Positions 1-10,540 of a stretch of DNA of 64,000 nt are shown in pieces (position 1 is the first letter of the stretch; every line of letters starts with the position of its first letter). The notes under the pieces are model-generated. The model was given only the letters and a program-made list of their open reading frames with translations. It searched no databases and was not told the origin of the DNA. Position numbers and translations under genes: made by a program. Origin of the DNA: Vicugna pacos (Eukaryota; Chordata; Mammalia; Artiodactyla; Camelidae); NCBI RefSeq assembly GCF_048564905.1, contig NC_132991.1, positions 62,627,501-62,691,500 of the forward strand. The letters are read 5' to 3'.

Positions 1-2265
1 AGGCATTTTCAAATGCAATTTCAAGTGAGGAAAGACAGAGAGGATGTTTTAGCATAATCAACACTGGAGACGTGGAGAGGAAACCATTCCGGCATGGAAA
101 AGGTCTGACTGATCTGCAGTATTCCAGCTGCTAAACCTGCAGGGCTGTCACCACCCAGCCCATCTGAAATAAAATTCGATAGAATTAGGTGATTGATTTC
201 TAATTTGGAAGATTAAAAGAAGACTTAGACTCTATGGGAAGTGTATGGGGAAGAGGCTAAAAAGAAAAGAAAACGTATCAATTCAAAGAGGGAGGGATTT
301 GTTTACAAGTGACTACAGATCCAGCCTCCAAGACCTGTGAGAGAAGGACCCACGCCAGCTGAGGATCTTGGTGACTTGGCAGCATACAGCGCTGTCCGTG
401 GGTGTGTGTGAGCAGGTAGACACAATCTGAACCCCCAGTAATGGCTATCTTGGCCTCCGTGTAGATGCTTGTCTGGCAGACAAGAGTGTTCAGTAATGGA
501 CTGTACCAATCTTCCCATCTGCTAATTAAGGCATTGCACCTGGGCTGAACCACCGAGGTTGGGGGTTCACGGGGTATTGCTATAGCGTAGGGTAGGAGGC
601 TGTGCCTGCATCAAATCAAGCCACAGAACTCAGCTGCCCGGGGACAAAAGTAAGACTCTGAATGAAGAGTAATTGTGCTTAAAACACCTTCACAGGAAAA
701 GAGGAGCCTGCTGGAGACAGCCAGGTTTCTGGTACTAGAGCTGCCAGGTAACAATGCCCTAGTAAGAGACGTTTCCACCACACTGCTGGGGTCATGCCTT
801 GGGATGGGAATGTGCAAAGGTAGTTTCTGCAGATTTCCCAGGACAGATGCTCAGAGCAGAGGATGGAGAAGGGTGGGATAGGTAGCCACATCACTTGTGA
901 CAGGATTTTAAACAAAATGTGTGCTACTTTCTTAAAGGGAAGGAAGATCCATAATCATGATTTAAAAAGAGCTGGTAAGAAGGCCCAAGGAAATCATGAT
1001 CTGCAGCACAGTTGTGGTCTTAGGGTCTCAAATAGAAGGTAAGAAAAAAATGCAGCCCAGTGGGATGCTATTAGGTACTCTAGCTGCAGATTTCTGAAGG
1101 GTCCACAGTGAGTGCCAAGGGAGGAGGATTTTGAATTGCAGATTAAACAAGGTAAAGAAATGTAGCAAAATACTGAATGTCTTGGAAACTGGAAGTGGGT
1201 CATAGAGCACCCTCAGGGCCCCATCCTGGATAATACATGGGTGAAAGGCCCAGCAGGCATCAGTCTTCATTGAGGACTCATTGTAGATCTTAAAAGCCAT
1301 TTGGGAGCAAAAAGTGTCAAGGAGGCAAATACCAAATGCATACCCCCAAGGAAAGATGGGCTAAAAATAATTCTGGTTCTACTATGAGATCAGAGAAACT
1401 TTTATACAGCGCGGTGGAGGAGAGCCAGGGATTTCATCAAGAAAACGGCACAGATCAAATAAATGTTAGCAGAAGCCACTTGGAGTAGGGGAGCAGATCT
1501 AAAAATGTATTTTTAGAGAATATGAATATTAATGAGATCTCAGGATCTGAGCAATGGGAGGGAAATTTAAAGGGAAGCTACCAGCCAGAAGTAGGTGCTC
1601 CCTTCATGAAAGGAGCGTGAGGTGTGTGTATAAAGAGAAGCAGCAGCAAGGAGACGCGGCAGGTTACTTTATTGTGTTGGGGAACGATGTTTTGTTCCCC
1701 TGGATTCCCCAGCTGCCAGCCCCATCTGTGTTTTCATTTTCAGCAGAGTTCCCTGTTGTAGGGCAAAAGCAGACTTCCCTGAAGCAACTCTCTTCCGATC
1801 CTGGGGAAAGCGTAATGCATTGAGGGGACTGTGTCTGGTGTTCCAGAGAAGAGGGAGGAAGGGAAATGGAGAAGAAAGAGTGGAGTTCCCACAACTCCCA
1901 AAGGAGAAAATACCGGCACACTCTTCCCCTACTTCTGGGTGTCCTGCGGAGGTGCTGAAAACGCTGGGAGAAATGGTGACACAGGATACTCAGGGATGCT
2001 GGATTCTTGAGCCCTGGTGCACAGAGACAGCAGAGCAATGTGATTTCAAGGGAATCTAGGACTATAAATCAATGGCAATATATCTGAATACTGTAGTTTT
2101 TATATATTCATAGTATTGCGTGAAAAGCGTCAACTGTGAAAACTGCTGAGCTCACTCAATCACAGGAGGACAGAAAGGAGGTTGTACTATTGTACTACTC
2201 TTAGGAAACACTTCAGGGTGGTATTCAAACTATTTAATATCACATAAGCACCTCCATATCAGGCA
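1..2265. other. Unassigned non-coding stretch
   Basis: I see no repeat that I recognise and no exon. Short open frames occur on both strands (longest 1664-2038 on the minus strand, 124 codons). They overlap one another antisense and show no domain, signal peptide or conserved motif. Confidence 0.5.
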
Positions 2266-2292
2266 CTGACCCTGACCCTGACCCTGACCCTG
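2266..2292. repeat. Short tandem repeat (CTGACC)n
   Basis: Four and a half perfect copies of a 6-bp unit. On the other strand the unit reads TCAGGG, which is a known variant of the vertebrate telomere repeat TTAGGG. The array is only 27 bp, so ordinary slippage is enough to explain it. Confidence 0.9.
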
Positions 2293-2299
2293 CATGGGT

Positions 2300-2588
2300 A
2301 TCAACTGTAAGTAATTAGTCAGCCAGGATGGTGCTCCTGCTGAATCTCAGCCCTGGGCCTGTATCTCACAAATATATGACTTTTTTTTATTACACGGGAA
2401 AATAGAAATGTGTTCCAATAAACATTTTATTCTTTGAAATAAACTTTAACTCTCATCCGTATATATTTTGTGGTTCATTACGTAGGTAGGTCCTAGATGC
2501 ATAATCATCTTTTGTGAAATAAAGCTCTGGCTTATTTTATTCTGGTAAAGGGCAACTTTTAAAATAAGAGTCCATTAAAAAATTGTAT
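2300..2588. other. AT-rich unassigned stretch with three AATAAA motifs
   Basis: AATAAA hexamers lie at 2417, 2438 and 2518. No coding sequence leads into them and base composition alone could produce them, so I do not call a transcript end. Confidence 0.4.
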
Positions 2589-2589
2589 C

Positions 2590-2815
2590 AGAAATGTTCT
2601 GGTTAAGGTGCACTGAGTTTCAGAGTCCCCAGCTAGCTTTCAGCAGTAGAACAAAAGACAACTTCATAGCCCTGGGACCAGCAGAGCAGGGCTGCATGCT
2701 ACCTATGCGTGGTCCACGGACCAGCTGTGTCATCAGGCAGAATATGAGCCCTACCCCACTTTGCTCCCCACCCCCTGCCCACACACATAAAGTTTGGGAA
2801 ACACTGGTCTAAACA
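2590..2815 (-). mobile_element. Possible hAT-type DNA transposon relic
   Basis: Read on the minus strand, the right end begins with CAGTGTTTCCCAAACTTT, a typical hAT/Charlie terminal inverted repeat. The GGTCCGTGGACCAC motif further in is like that seen in MER-type hAT elements. The matching left terminus is not clear, and the subfamily is not assigned. Confidence 0.4.
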
Positions 2816-2819
2816 ATGA

Positions 2820-3880
2820 CATGAGCTCATCTTACTTAAAGGAGTGAGTGTGTGGTTTAGTCACTATGCTCCCCAATTATTCCAGAATTCAAATCACTTT
2901 GAGATGTTCAATTCATTCCTTTTCAAGTGCATTGGAAAAATCCTCTTTTCACAGAAATAGCTCAAGACAAGAGCTGATTCCCTGAAGTGAGGGACCACCA
3001 TGAGATTTAAGACTCACCCGCACACAGCTTCAGTGGCTGAATGCTTGCATAGGCTTCAAGGACATAGACTACCAGGGATAAAAGACAAAGCATATTTTGG
3101 ATTTGTATTAATAATATGAAAGTATTTATGTCCCCCAGATTATCCTTAATGCTTCCACAGAGGGTAACAGTTAAGAATCAAGGTAGGTCAATAGTACAAA
3201 GAATTCTTAATTATTGCAAGCACAACCTCCCAATCTGTGACATACATATTAGGGCCTTTATTTCTATGAATTCTACCTAATTCCCACTCCAATCCTGCCT
3301 TCAAACTCTCTAGCACTTTTAGAAAAGGAAGAAAAACATGTATCCATAAGTGATGCTATTAGTGAGAAATTCTGATAAGAATACTGGCAATTCTAATTTT
3401 GGCAAAAGCTAAACAAATTGGCTGACATAATGCTGGATAACTAGTTTAATATACTGTTTTGGCATTTTTGGTAGTAGAATCAGAGAAAATAGAGATTCAT
3501 AATCCTAATGAAGAAGAAAAATATTTTAAAAAGAAAAAACTCAAAGAAATGACTAAATGTATTAATCATTTTGGGGCATGCAGGGAGAAAATAAGAAAGA
3601 AACTGAATTATTCTAAAACAGGCAAGAGGAAATTAACACAAAATTATTTTAACTCAATTTCCAAATAAATATTCACATATCAAATGTCTAGGGGATTTCC
3701 TATGGTACCTTCCAATTCTATTTTCTGCCATCAAACCCAAATATTATCACAAAATAATTTTGAGATTATAAAAGAAATATTTTGATTTTGCCAGTGACAG
3801 ATGTAGATGCCAACAACATATTGAATTTGGGACATTTAGACATATAAAAGATCTGAGGTTCTCCAAACCCTCAGATAGAA
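2820..3880. other. AT-rich unassigned stretch
   Basis: Nothing recognisable. A 69-codon frame at 3459-3668 is Lys/Glu/Asn-rich, as expected of A-rich DNA, and has no domain. Confidence 0.5.
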
Positions 3881-3884
3881 TTTA

Positions 3885-4060
3885 CTACCTTTTTAATTCT
3901 CCTTCTGGTCTCACCAGTTCTTACCTACACCATTACAACTATCTTCTAATTGACTTGTCAGCCTATAACCATCACACCTTTTGCAAAACCATCCTATATA
4001 CATTTGACAGAAAAATTTTTATTTCAGTTCTAATTGTCTCCTTTTTGTGTTCAGAATAAG
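3885..4060 (+). mobile_element. Old LINE fragment, L2-like
   Basis: The order of motifs (ACCATTACAACTATCTTCTAA, then CCATCCTATATAC, then a CAGA-A-TTTTT stretch) follows the 3' part of mammalian-wide L2. It is strongly diverged. It may belong to the same insertion as 4655-4870, split by the MIR between them. Confidence 0.45.
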
Positions 4061-4165
4061 TTAACACATAAAATATTATTTTAGGGTTTAAGAAGACTAG
4101 TATTTCTTTCAATTTCCCTTTTTAAGCCCCTTAATTTCTAAGCCAAAATTATAGCTTACTTTAAT

Positions 4166-4635
4166 AACCATGAATGTTTATTGTTTACCCTGTGTCAGGC
4201 ACTATGCTAAGTACTTAATATGCATTATACTTATACCATGAAATATTCCCTAGAACCCAATGAGGTGTTCTGGAGAAATCACAGAATGATTATGAAAAAT
4301 GTATGTTGAAGGTGGAAAAGCTGCTTTCAGCCTAGGTCCCTGAATGACAGCATGGAGCAGAGCCTGCCCACTACCTTGTTACATGAACAAAAAACAAGCT
4401 TCTATTGTATTTCACCCACTACATTTTGCAGCTATACATCACAGCAGTTTAGTCTATCCTACTTAATACAAGTAGGTACCATTTGTTACTGCCTTATTAC
4501 AGAAATGGAGACTTAGAGAAATTAGGGAATTTGCTCAATGCTTCACAGCTAGAAAGTGGTAGAACTCAGATTGAATCAAGATTGGTTAAGTCTAGAGTAA
4601 TTGTTCTTAACCACCATATCACAGGGTCCCCTAGT
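4166..4635 (-). repeat. MIR SINE, split by a later insertion
   Basis: Antisense MIR. The CTGTGTCAGGCACTATGCTAAG start and CCCAATGAGGT occupy 4166-4280. The remainder (AAGTAGGTACCATT, ACAGCTAGAAAGTGGTAGA, CTTAACCACCATA) resumes at about 4476. The piece between (4285-4475) is an LTR-like repeat. MIRs are tRNA-derived, mammal-wide and immobile today. Confidence 0.85.
4285..4475 (+). mobile_element. Old LTR fossil (MaLR/ERVL type), 3' part
   Basis: Motifs TCCCTGAATGACAGCATGG and GAGCAGAGCC, then the closing GCAGTTTAGTCTATCCT, fit the right half of an old MaLR/ERVL-like LTR. It sits inside the MIR at 4166-4635 and so is younger than that MIR. It is an incomplete, heavily aged fossil; the subfamily is not assigned. 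Confidence 0.5.
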
Positions 4636-4654
4636 TATAAGGCTCCCTAAAGAG

Positions 4655-4870
4655 TCCAACTCTTTATAACTCTACATTATTTAATCCCAGATTCACCCTC
4701 CAGCATTATCATTTTCCTAGCTCTTTGTCTTTCATGTTTTCCACCCAAAATGTCATTTCTGTCATTGAAATGCTACCAGTTTTCCAAGGATCTGCTCATA
4801 TGCTACCGCCTCAATGATTTTTTTTTTCCTGTGAAAGGTAATCTTATGTTCTCTCCATAGCAATTCCCTC
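4655..4870 (+). mobile_element. Old LINE fragment, L2-like
   Basis: The sequence resembles the L2 3' region, with a pyrimidine-rich segment followed by TTCCAAGGATCTGCTCATATG and CTCCATAGCAATTCCCTC. Similarity is weak and judged by eye. Confidence 0.4.
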
Positions 4871-4949
4871 TTCTTTTTTTTAATGTTAGAGCTATAATTT
4901 TGTTCAAGTGGCAATATGCTCAGCTCTGGAGGAAGAAAAACAGCCAGCC

Positions 4950-5430
4950 ATGATCATCTCCTAACCAGCTATAGCTATTCTTTGCTCCCTTTCAGACACC
5001 CACTTTCCCAGCCTTCCTTGTCGTTAAGAGTTGCCAGGTGACATGGTTCTGATTAATGAAAAATAATGGGAAGTCTGATAGGAAAGCTGACTTGTTTCTT
5101 TTAGGGAAGATTCTTCTTCTGACTAAAGAGAGAAAGAGATCAAGGAAGAAAATGCATGCCCCGTGTTCCCTCCTTCCTGATTTGGAAGCAGATGTGTGAA
5201 AATGTAATATTTATAGCAATGGAAGCCTTCCTGAAACCAAAGATGGTCAGGCGAAGGACAAAAATCCATGATTCTGGGTTAGTAGAATAGAAATATGAAA
5301 ATAGCTTTATCCTTTATAGCATCTTTGAGCACCCATGTCAACTCGGAGACTGCCTACCTGCTCACTCTTACTGTGTGAAATAACTGAATGTGTTTATGAG
5401 CCTCCCAGCCAAGGAAAGCTGAAATCATTT
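4950..5430 (+). mobile_element. Old LTR-like repeat, family unassigned
   Basis: AGTTGCCAGGTGACATGGTT followed by CTGATTAATGAAA, and later ATGGTCAGGCGAAGGA, matches a mammal-wide MaLR/ERVL-like repeat I recognise by pattern (GCCATGTGAC...CCAATGAGA...). Its exact name and ends are uncertain. Old, aged fossil; no internal region seen. Confidence 0.45.
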
Positions 5431-5519
5431 CTGATATAGAATCACAGCTGAAACAGTGCCTAACCAGGATCTCAGGACTGTTCACAAATATTTCAGTTCC
5501 CCTTCTTCCAAGTTCACAG

Positions 5520-5875
5520 TAGAATTACACGTTTTCACCTACTTTGCAGTCAGGCATCATGTAACTTGTGCTGGTTAACATAATGTGAGCAGAAGTGGTG
5601 TGGATCACCTCTGGGTAGAAGTTTTAAGCATCAGCCTATACAACTCACTGTAAGTGTCCTTTCTCTTGGCATAATGACCATGCACATGCATATAAATCAA
5701 GTCTCAATTAGCTTAGGTTACCAAATGACTATGATGAGCAGAGTTCCCATACTGACCCACATTGGAAATGTAAATGAGCAAGAAACAAATCCTTGATTGA
5801 TCAAGCCACTGAGATTTTGTAGTTGTTTTATGTGTAGCTTAGCCTGTCTTGGCTCATTTTGACATAATAGAATCA
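5520..5875 (+). mobile_element. Old LTR-like repeat (MaLR/ERVL type)
   Basis: ATAATGTGAGCAGAAGTGG, a TTTTAAGCATC segment and the closing CACTGAGATTTTGTAGTTG with GTAGCTTAGCCTGTCTTG form the usual order of a MaLR-like LTR. Solo and strongly aged; subfamily not assigned. Confidence 0.5.
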
Positions 5876-5879
5876 ATGG

Positions 5880-6509
5880 TCATAAGCTGATGACACAGAC
5901 TTCCTTTCTCCACAATCTGCTCTACTGATTTCATTAAAATGTGTTAAATGTTAGAGGCATTGAAACATAAGAACAGTTTAAAATTATTCAATAGAATAGT
6001 CTTGTATATGTCAAGATATATTGTTAGTAGCATTTTAATTCTTACTCTAAGGAAAGTAAGGAGCTAATATTTATTGCCTGCTATCCAGAAGGCAACAAAA
6101 TATAAATTAAAGATTCAAAAATACAATGAATATTGTTCTCAACACAAAAAGCAATGGTGACTTCATTAAAATAAACTCTAAATGATAACATTTTTGGAAA
6201 ATTAAAATAAGGTTCCCAGAAATGTTATGAAATGTTAAGTAATCCTTAACAAATCCTTAACTTACCTTTCTTATCATTGTGGAAGAATGACAATCAAGTT
6301 TTAAACTTTGATATAATTAGTTATAAGAGTAAAAATTAAAGAAAACGTTTAATTATCTTATAGTGGTCACTAATTCCAAAGAATTCAATTATAGATTTTA
6401 CCTCTGTAAAGAGTGATTTAATTTCAAAATCAAAAAGACTAATTTTATATTAAATTGTATTAACTTGAATATGCATCACAGAAGGCTTTGATATCTCTAG
6501 AATTAAATG
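5880..6509. other. AT-rich unassigned stretch
   Basis: About two thirds A+T or more. No repeat recognised and no frame of note. It ends at the hairpin described next. Confidence 0.5.
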
Positions 6510-6557
6510 ATGTTGATTTTCTCTGAAAATCAGAGAAAATTCAGAGAAAATCAACAT
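6510..6557. repeat. Perfect inverted repeat (17-bp arms, 14-bp loop)
   Basis: The left arm ATGTTGATTTTCTCTGA (6510-6526) is the exact reverse complement of 6541-6557. The loop itself contains another TCAGAGAAAAT. It could form a stable hairpin in single-stranded DNA or RNA. It lies 18 bp before an MLT2-type LTR but is not part of it. Confidence 0.95.
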
Positions 6558-6575
6558 AAGAAATTAGAATCGAGT

Positions 6576-7004
6576 TGTGACGCTTAATTTTATGCATCTA
6601 CTTGACTAGGCTACAGTACACAGACATTTAGTCAAACATCAGTCTACATGTTGCTGTGAAGAAAATTTTAAATGTGATTAACATTTAAATCGGCGTACTT
6701 CAAGGAAAGCAGATTATCTTCCATAATGTGAGTGGGTCTCATTCAATCAGTTGAAGGTCTTAATAGAAAAAGAATAAAGCCCTCTGAAGTAAGAAGTTTC
6801 TGCCCCGTACTGCTTTTGGCTGGAGACTACAACATCAGCTCTTTCCTGGGTCTTCAGCCTGTGTACTTACCCTACAAAGTTTGGACTTTCCAGGCCCCAC
6901 AATCACATAAGCCAATTCCCTAAAATCAACCCCTATCTGTCTATGTACCTAGAGATATCTGCCTATCATTGTTTCCATTTTTTCTGGAGATCCTTGACTA
7001 GTAA
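6576..7004 (+). mobile_element. Solo LTR fossil, ERVL MLT2 group
   Basis: It begins TGTGACGCTTAATTTTATGC and carries ATGTGATTAACATTTAAATC, ATAATGTGAGTGGGTCTCAT and CAATCAGTTGAAGGTCTTAA, ending near CTTGACTAGTA. This is the MLT2 order. No internal retroviral region adjoins it. The family spread early in placental evolution, and the copy is old and aged. Confidence 0.85.
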
Positions 7005-7009
7005 GCCAG

Positions 7010-7645
7010 CTATTTTCAATGTGTAATCATATGTCTTCAAAAGTCCTCACAGTTAAAAAATATGCCAACCAAAATTTGTAGGGATACAAAATAAAACCTT
7101 AGTAACAGATAAACACAAATTTATGAATTAGCCCAATCTCTGAAATCTCAGCATTGTAAGAATGCCAGGTTATAAGGTTTATACATGAATAAAGACATCT
7201 ACAACCAGAACTCTTCAGCATGTAAAGCTTGCATAAAATCACTCAGCAGGCACCTGGATCATGCTACCCAATCTGATGACTAAATAGAGCATCACTCACA
7301 AATCTGTTATAGGTAATTTATAAGCACTAAACCAAAGGTTGAAAGAAATGAATAAAAGAGACATCATGATATATTAAAGCCTGAACTTCCTCTTCACAGC
7401 AGAGAAAGCATCAAACTGAAGAGATTGCCGTTATACCATAGATTAGTTCGTGGAATGACACTGCTGAAAAATGTTATTTTTAACACTACTGTCATTTAGA
7501 AACCATATTGTTATGTGTCTGGGCATACAAAAGGCATTCTCCCAGGACTTGGTGACAGTGATGAGAGGGGCGGATTTTAATAGAAGTGCATGTTCAAAGT
7601 CAATCATATCCTTTGAGACTTTGTAGACTTAGTTCCAGCAGCATA
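7010..7645. other. Unassigned stretch
   Basis: Nothing recognised. Moderately AT-rich, without microsatellite or notable frame. Confidence 0.5.
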
Positions 7646-7649
7646 AATG

Positions 7650-7870
7650 TCATTTTTATGCGTTTAGTGTGGTCTTGTGGAAAGAGCAAAGAGCAAAGGC
7701 TACTACTCAAATCAGCAGTCCTGAGTGAGAATCTCTATTCTAAATATTTAGTCATTCTGAAACCATGGGAAACTATGGCGCTTCTCTGCTCCTCAATTTC
7801 TTCATCTATAAAATAAGGCAGGGGGGAGGTATTTTCCTTGAAAGCTTAAGAGAATTAATTAGTTAATATG
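7650..7870 (+). repeat. MIR SINE
   Basis: Sense MIR: GTCTTGTGGAAAGAGCAAAG (tRNA-related part), then CTTCTCTGCTCCTCAATTTC and TTCATCTATAAAATAAGGC of the central core, fading out after AATTAATTAG. Confidence 0.8.
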
Positions 7871-7874
7871 CAAG

Positions 7875-8990
7875 AAAGCAGAACCCATGAAACATGTGGA
7901 TATTGAGTAGAGTACTGAATAAAATTCCAGGATGGTGTCATGTATAGAGCAGTATCAAATATTGTATTTCTTGAAGCAATGTTTAAACTTCCTTTAAACG
8001 TAATAAAATAAAGTAAAATAAAATTTTAATAGAAAAATATAGCCCAATTATACTGTAAGAAAAAAGGGTTTTATATTCCATGGTACAAAGAAAATAAGAC
8101 TCAGATGAGATGTGGTAACTGGAATTTGGAAAACCAATGAATTGTCAAAAACATTATTTTTCTAGTTCAAAGTGATAACACATACTGATTAGGGTGGTGA
8201 TGTTATGATAAAGGTATACGGGGAAATACAAGAGCAAAGGTAGATACCCTAAAAATAAACACAGAAACTCATGTCCTACTAGAACAGTTCAGAGAATGTT
8301 CTAACCTCAAAAATAAACTTTCGAAGAGTCAGAAGTATTCTGCTCTTTATTGGTCATTTCACTAAAGTTGCATAGGTACACCCCAGGGATATTAATACTT
8401 GTGCTTTAAAAGGAAGCTTAATCTGGGTACCACCTCTGAATCAAAACCAAGTTTAGTCAGACTGCTGAAAGATAATTAAGAAAATTGCTACATTATTCTA
8501 GTCTAGGGGTATCTCTTTGGAGGGCTTTAATAATAGCATCAACACACTGGATAATATAGATACCAGTTTATAAAAATGGACGAGACAAATGTATACAAGC
8601 TTTAATTCACGGCTATGAGTAGGGCAAGAATACAACCATCGAATCATCTGGGTGTCTTATGATTCATCAGCCACCTATCCTGGCAAGGAACTCTGGATTA
8701 AGACTCAAGGTGAAATATGCCTTGCTAAGCAGGACACTGCTTTGATTAACAAGCCAAGGAAGAAGGTAGTTACTAAAATAGTAGACTATCCTACACGTTG
8801 GTGAGAGAGCTCTAGCAAATAAGCCTCCAAAGAGAACAGAAGTAGTTGCTTTTAGTCTTTTCTTAGAAACAGATAAGAAAGTGAAGATGTGTGTTCTGAA
8901 ACGTTTACAGGAGTGGGTTTAGACCATGGGGGTTAACTATCGCTTACATTCAAGAGCTCCAACCCAGGAAGTAGCCCTAGAAGAGAACGA
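7875..8990. other. Unassigned stretch
   Basis: AT-rich, with A-rich runs around 8003-8040. No recognisable repeat or coding signal. Confidence 0.5.
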
Positions 8991-8994
8991 CCTG

Positions 8995-9195
8995 CCACAT
9001 TGTGTCAGTTAATTTGCAGCAACCCAGTGAGGTAAGTCCTGTTCTCCCTCCTCACAAGATTCTATCCTGAGGGTAATAAAAGTGTCACAGCAAATAAGTG
9101 GCAGACCTGGGACCCTACTCTTAGTTTTTTAGTTTTTGTTTTTCAATTCCAAACCCTGAAATCTCAGCACTGTGTAATCACTATGTCATCCTTTG
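8995..9195 (-). repeat. MIR SINE
   Basis: Antisense MIR: CAACCCAGTGAGGTAAGTCC, then CAAATAAGTGGCAGACCTGG and the closing CACTATGTCATCC. A T-rich insertion interrupts the distal part. Confidence 0.8.
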
Positions 9196-9199
9196 GGAC

Positions 9200-10394
9200 A
9201 GAGGAGTTTTACAACCAACATGATGATACAAAGAGAGCTTAATAGTATGTCTTCTTTTTGTTGATGAAAACCTATCCCACATTAAAGCAGCATGATGACA
9301 TTTCCGTTACACCATGAAATAACTGCCTGGCAAACAATAGCCTGGGACATTTCAGTTTAATTAGTTCATGCCAATCACATGCATATTATTATCCCTCTTG
9401 TAAATTTCAGATGTCTTCATTAAACCATTTTTCAAATCTCAGCATAATTTGCATAAACTTGAAAGAACTAAGCAGAATATCGACTACATTCATACACACA
9501 AACTACAAATACATATGCATACACACATATTCAGAGAAAAGAAACCATGAAAATTTAGTGAGCTCAGTTTTAGCTCACAAGGACCCATAGCAACACCATC
9601 AGTGGTGTTCGCCTGTTGTAATGGACTGCTTCTTCTTAACCATTTTCACAACAGCAAATAGAGGCCCACTTCTCCCCACTGATCCTGGAGTCTGAACACC
9701 TTGTTCTATATCCAAATTATTATTTAAGAACATGGACAGCAACCCTGTGAACTCAAGTTAAAAAGATACAGAGCCACACCCTTGCCATGCTATAGTCAAA
9801 ATATTGCAGAGCATGTTAGAGGGAAGCAAAGCCTTCTGTAAAAATCAATTTTCAGTTATCAAAGTCTGTATTTTGTGCAAATTCATAAGCAAAATCTAAG
9901 ACCTGGTAGTAAGTCTGTGATGCAAAAAGCCAACCTCCCAGTGAAATAAGATTACATCAAAGGAGAACAAAGGATCCCGATTGTAGCAAAGCCCTTCCTT
10001 TAGTCACATTGATTAAGGGTTATGATTAGTTCTTTAGACAAAAGGATAGGAGACTACGTGGGTATCCTTTCTAATTTATTATATACATAAATGTGCCCAG
10101 TAAATGCAGCATTGTTCCATTACACACAGTAGGTCAGGTTGTTCTCAACAAATCCTATCTTCTTCCTTATAACGTCCATAGGTAAAGAACACTGTCACAT
10201 AAGATTGAACAGATTGTCGTTGAACCAGGCAGAAATGCTTCTCTTTTACAGAGTGGGCCAAACTCGGTACGTAACATTTCTTGCATAAGGCAAGAAGGTT
10301 GTGCATCACATGACAAAGGCCACCCATGAGATGTGACATGTCAAGTGTTTCTAACTTGAAGTTCAGAAACCTTTATTTTGCCTTTAAGGAATCT
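9200..10394. other. Unassigned stretch
   Basis: No repeat recognised. The 64-codon minus-strand frame at 10145-10339 is Cys/His-containing but lacks a regular zinc-finger spacing, and I give it no function. Confidence 0.45.
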
Positions 10395-10540
10395 GTAAAC
10401 CTCTTCAAATTACTGTATATGCAAAATGGATGTGTGTGTACATTTTTCTATAAAATAATTCCGTGGCTTTCATCATCTCATAGGGATCTGCGACCACCCC
10501 CAGCAAAAGGTTAGGAACTACTAAACTATAGTATTACACA
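10395..10540 (+). mobile_element. Possible hAT-type relic
   Basis: The right end GGATCTGCGACCACCCCCAG with AAAGGTTAGGAACTACTAAA resembles the right terminus of Charlie-like hAT elements (consensus AAAGGTTAAGAACCACTG). The left part is not resolved. Confidence 0.4.

Noticed and set aside
2417-2523. Cluster of three AATAAA hexamers as a gene 3' end
   Set aside because: No coding sequence or exon precedes it and the local DNA is AT-rich enough for chance occurrence.
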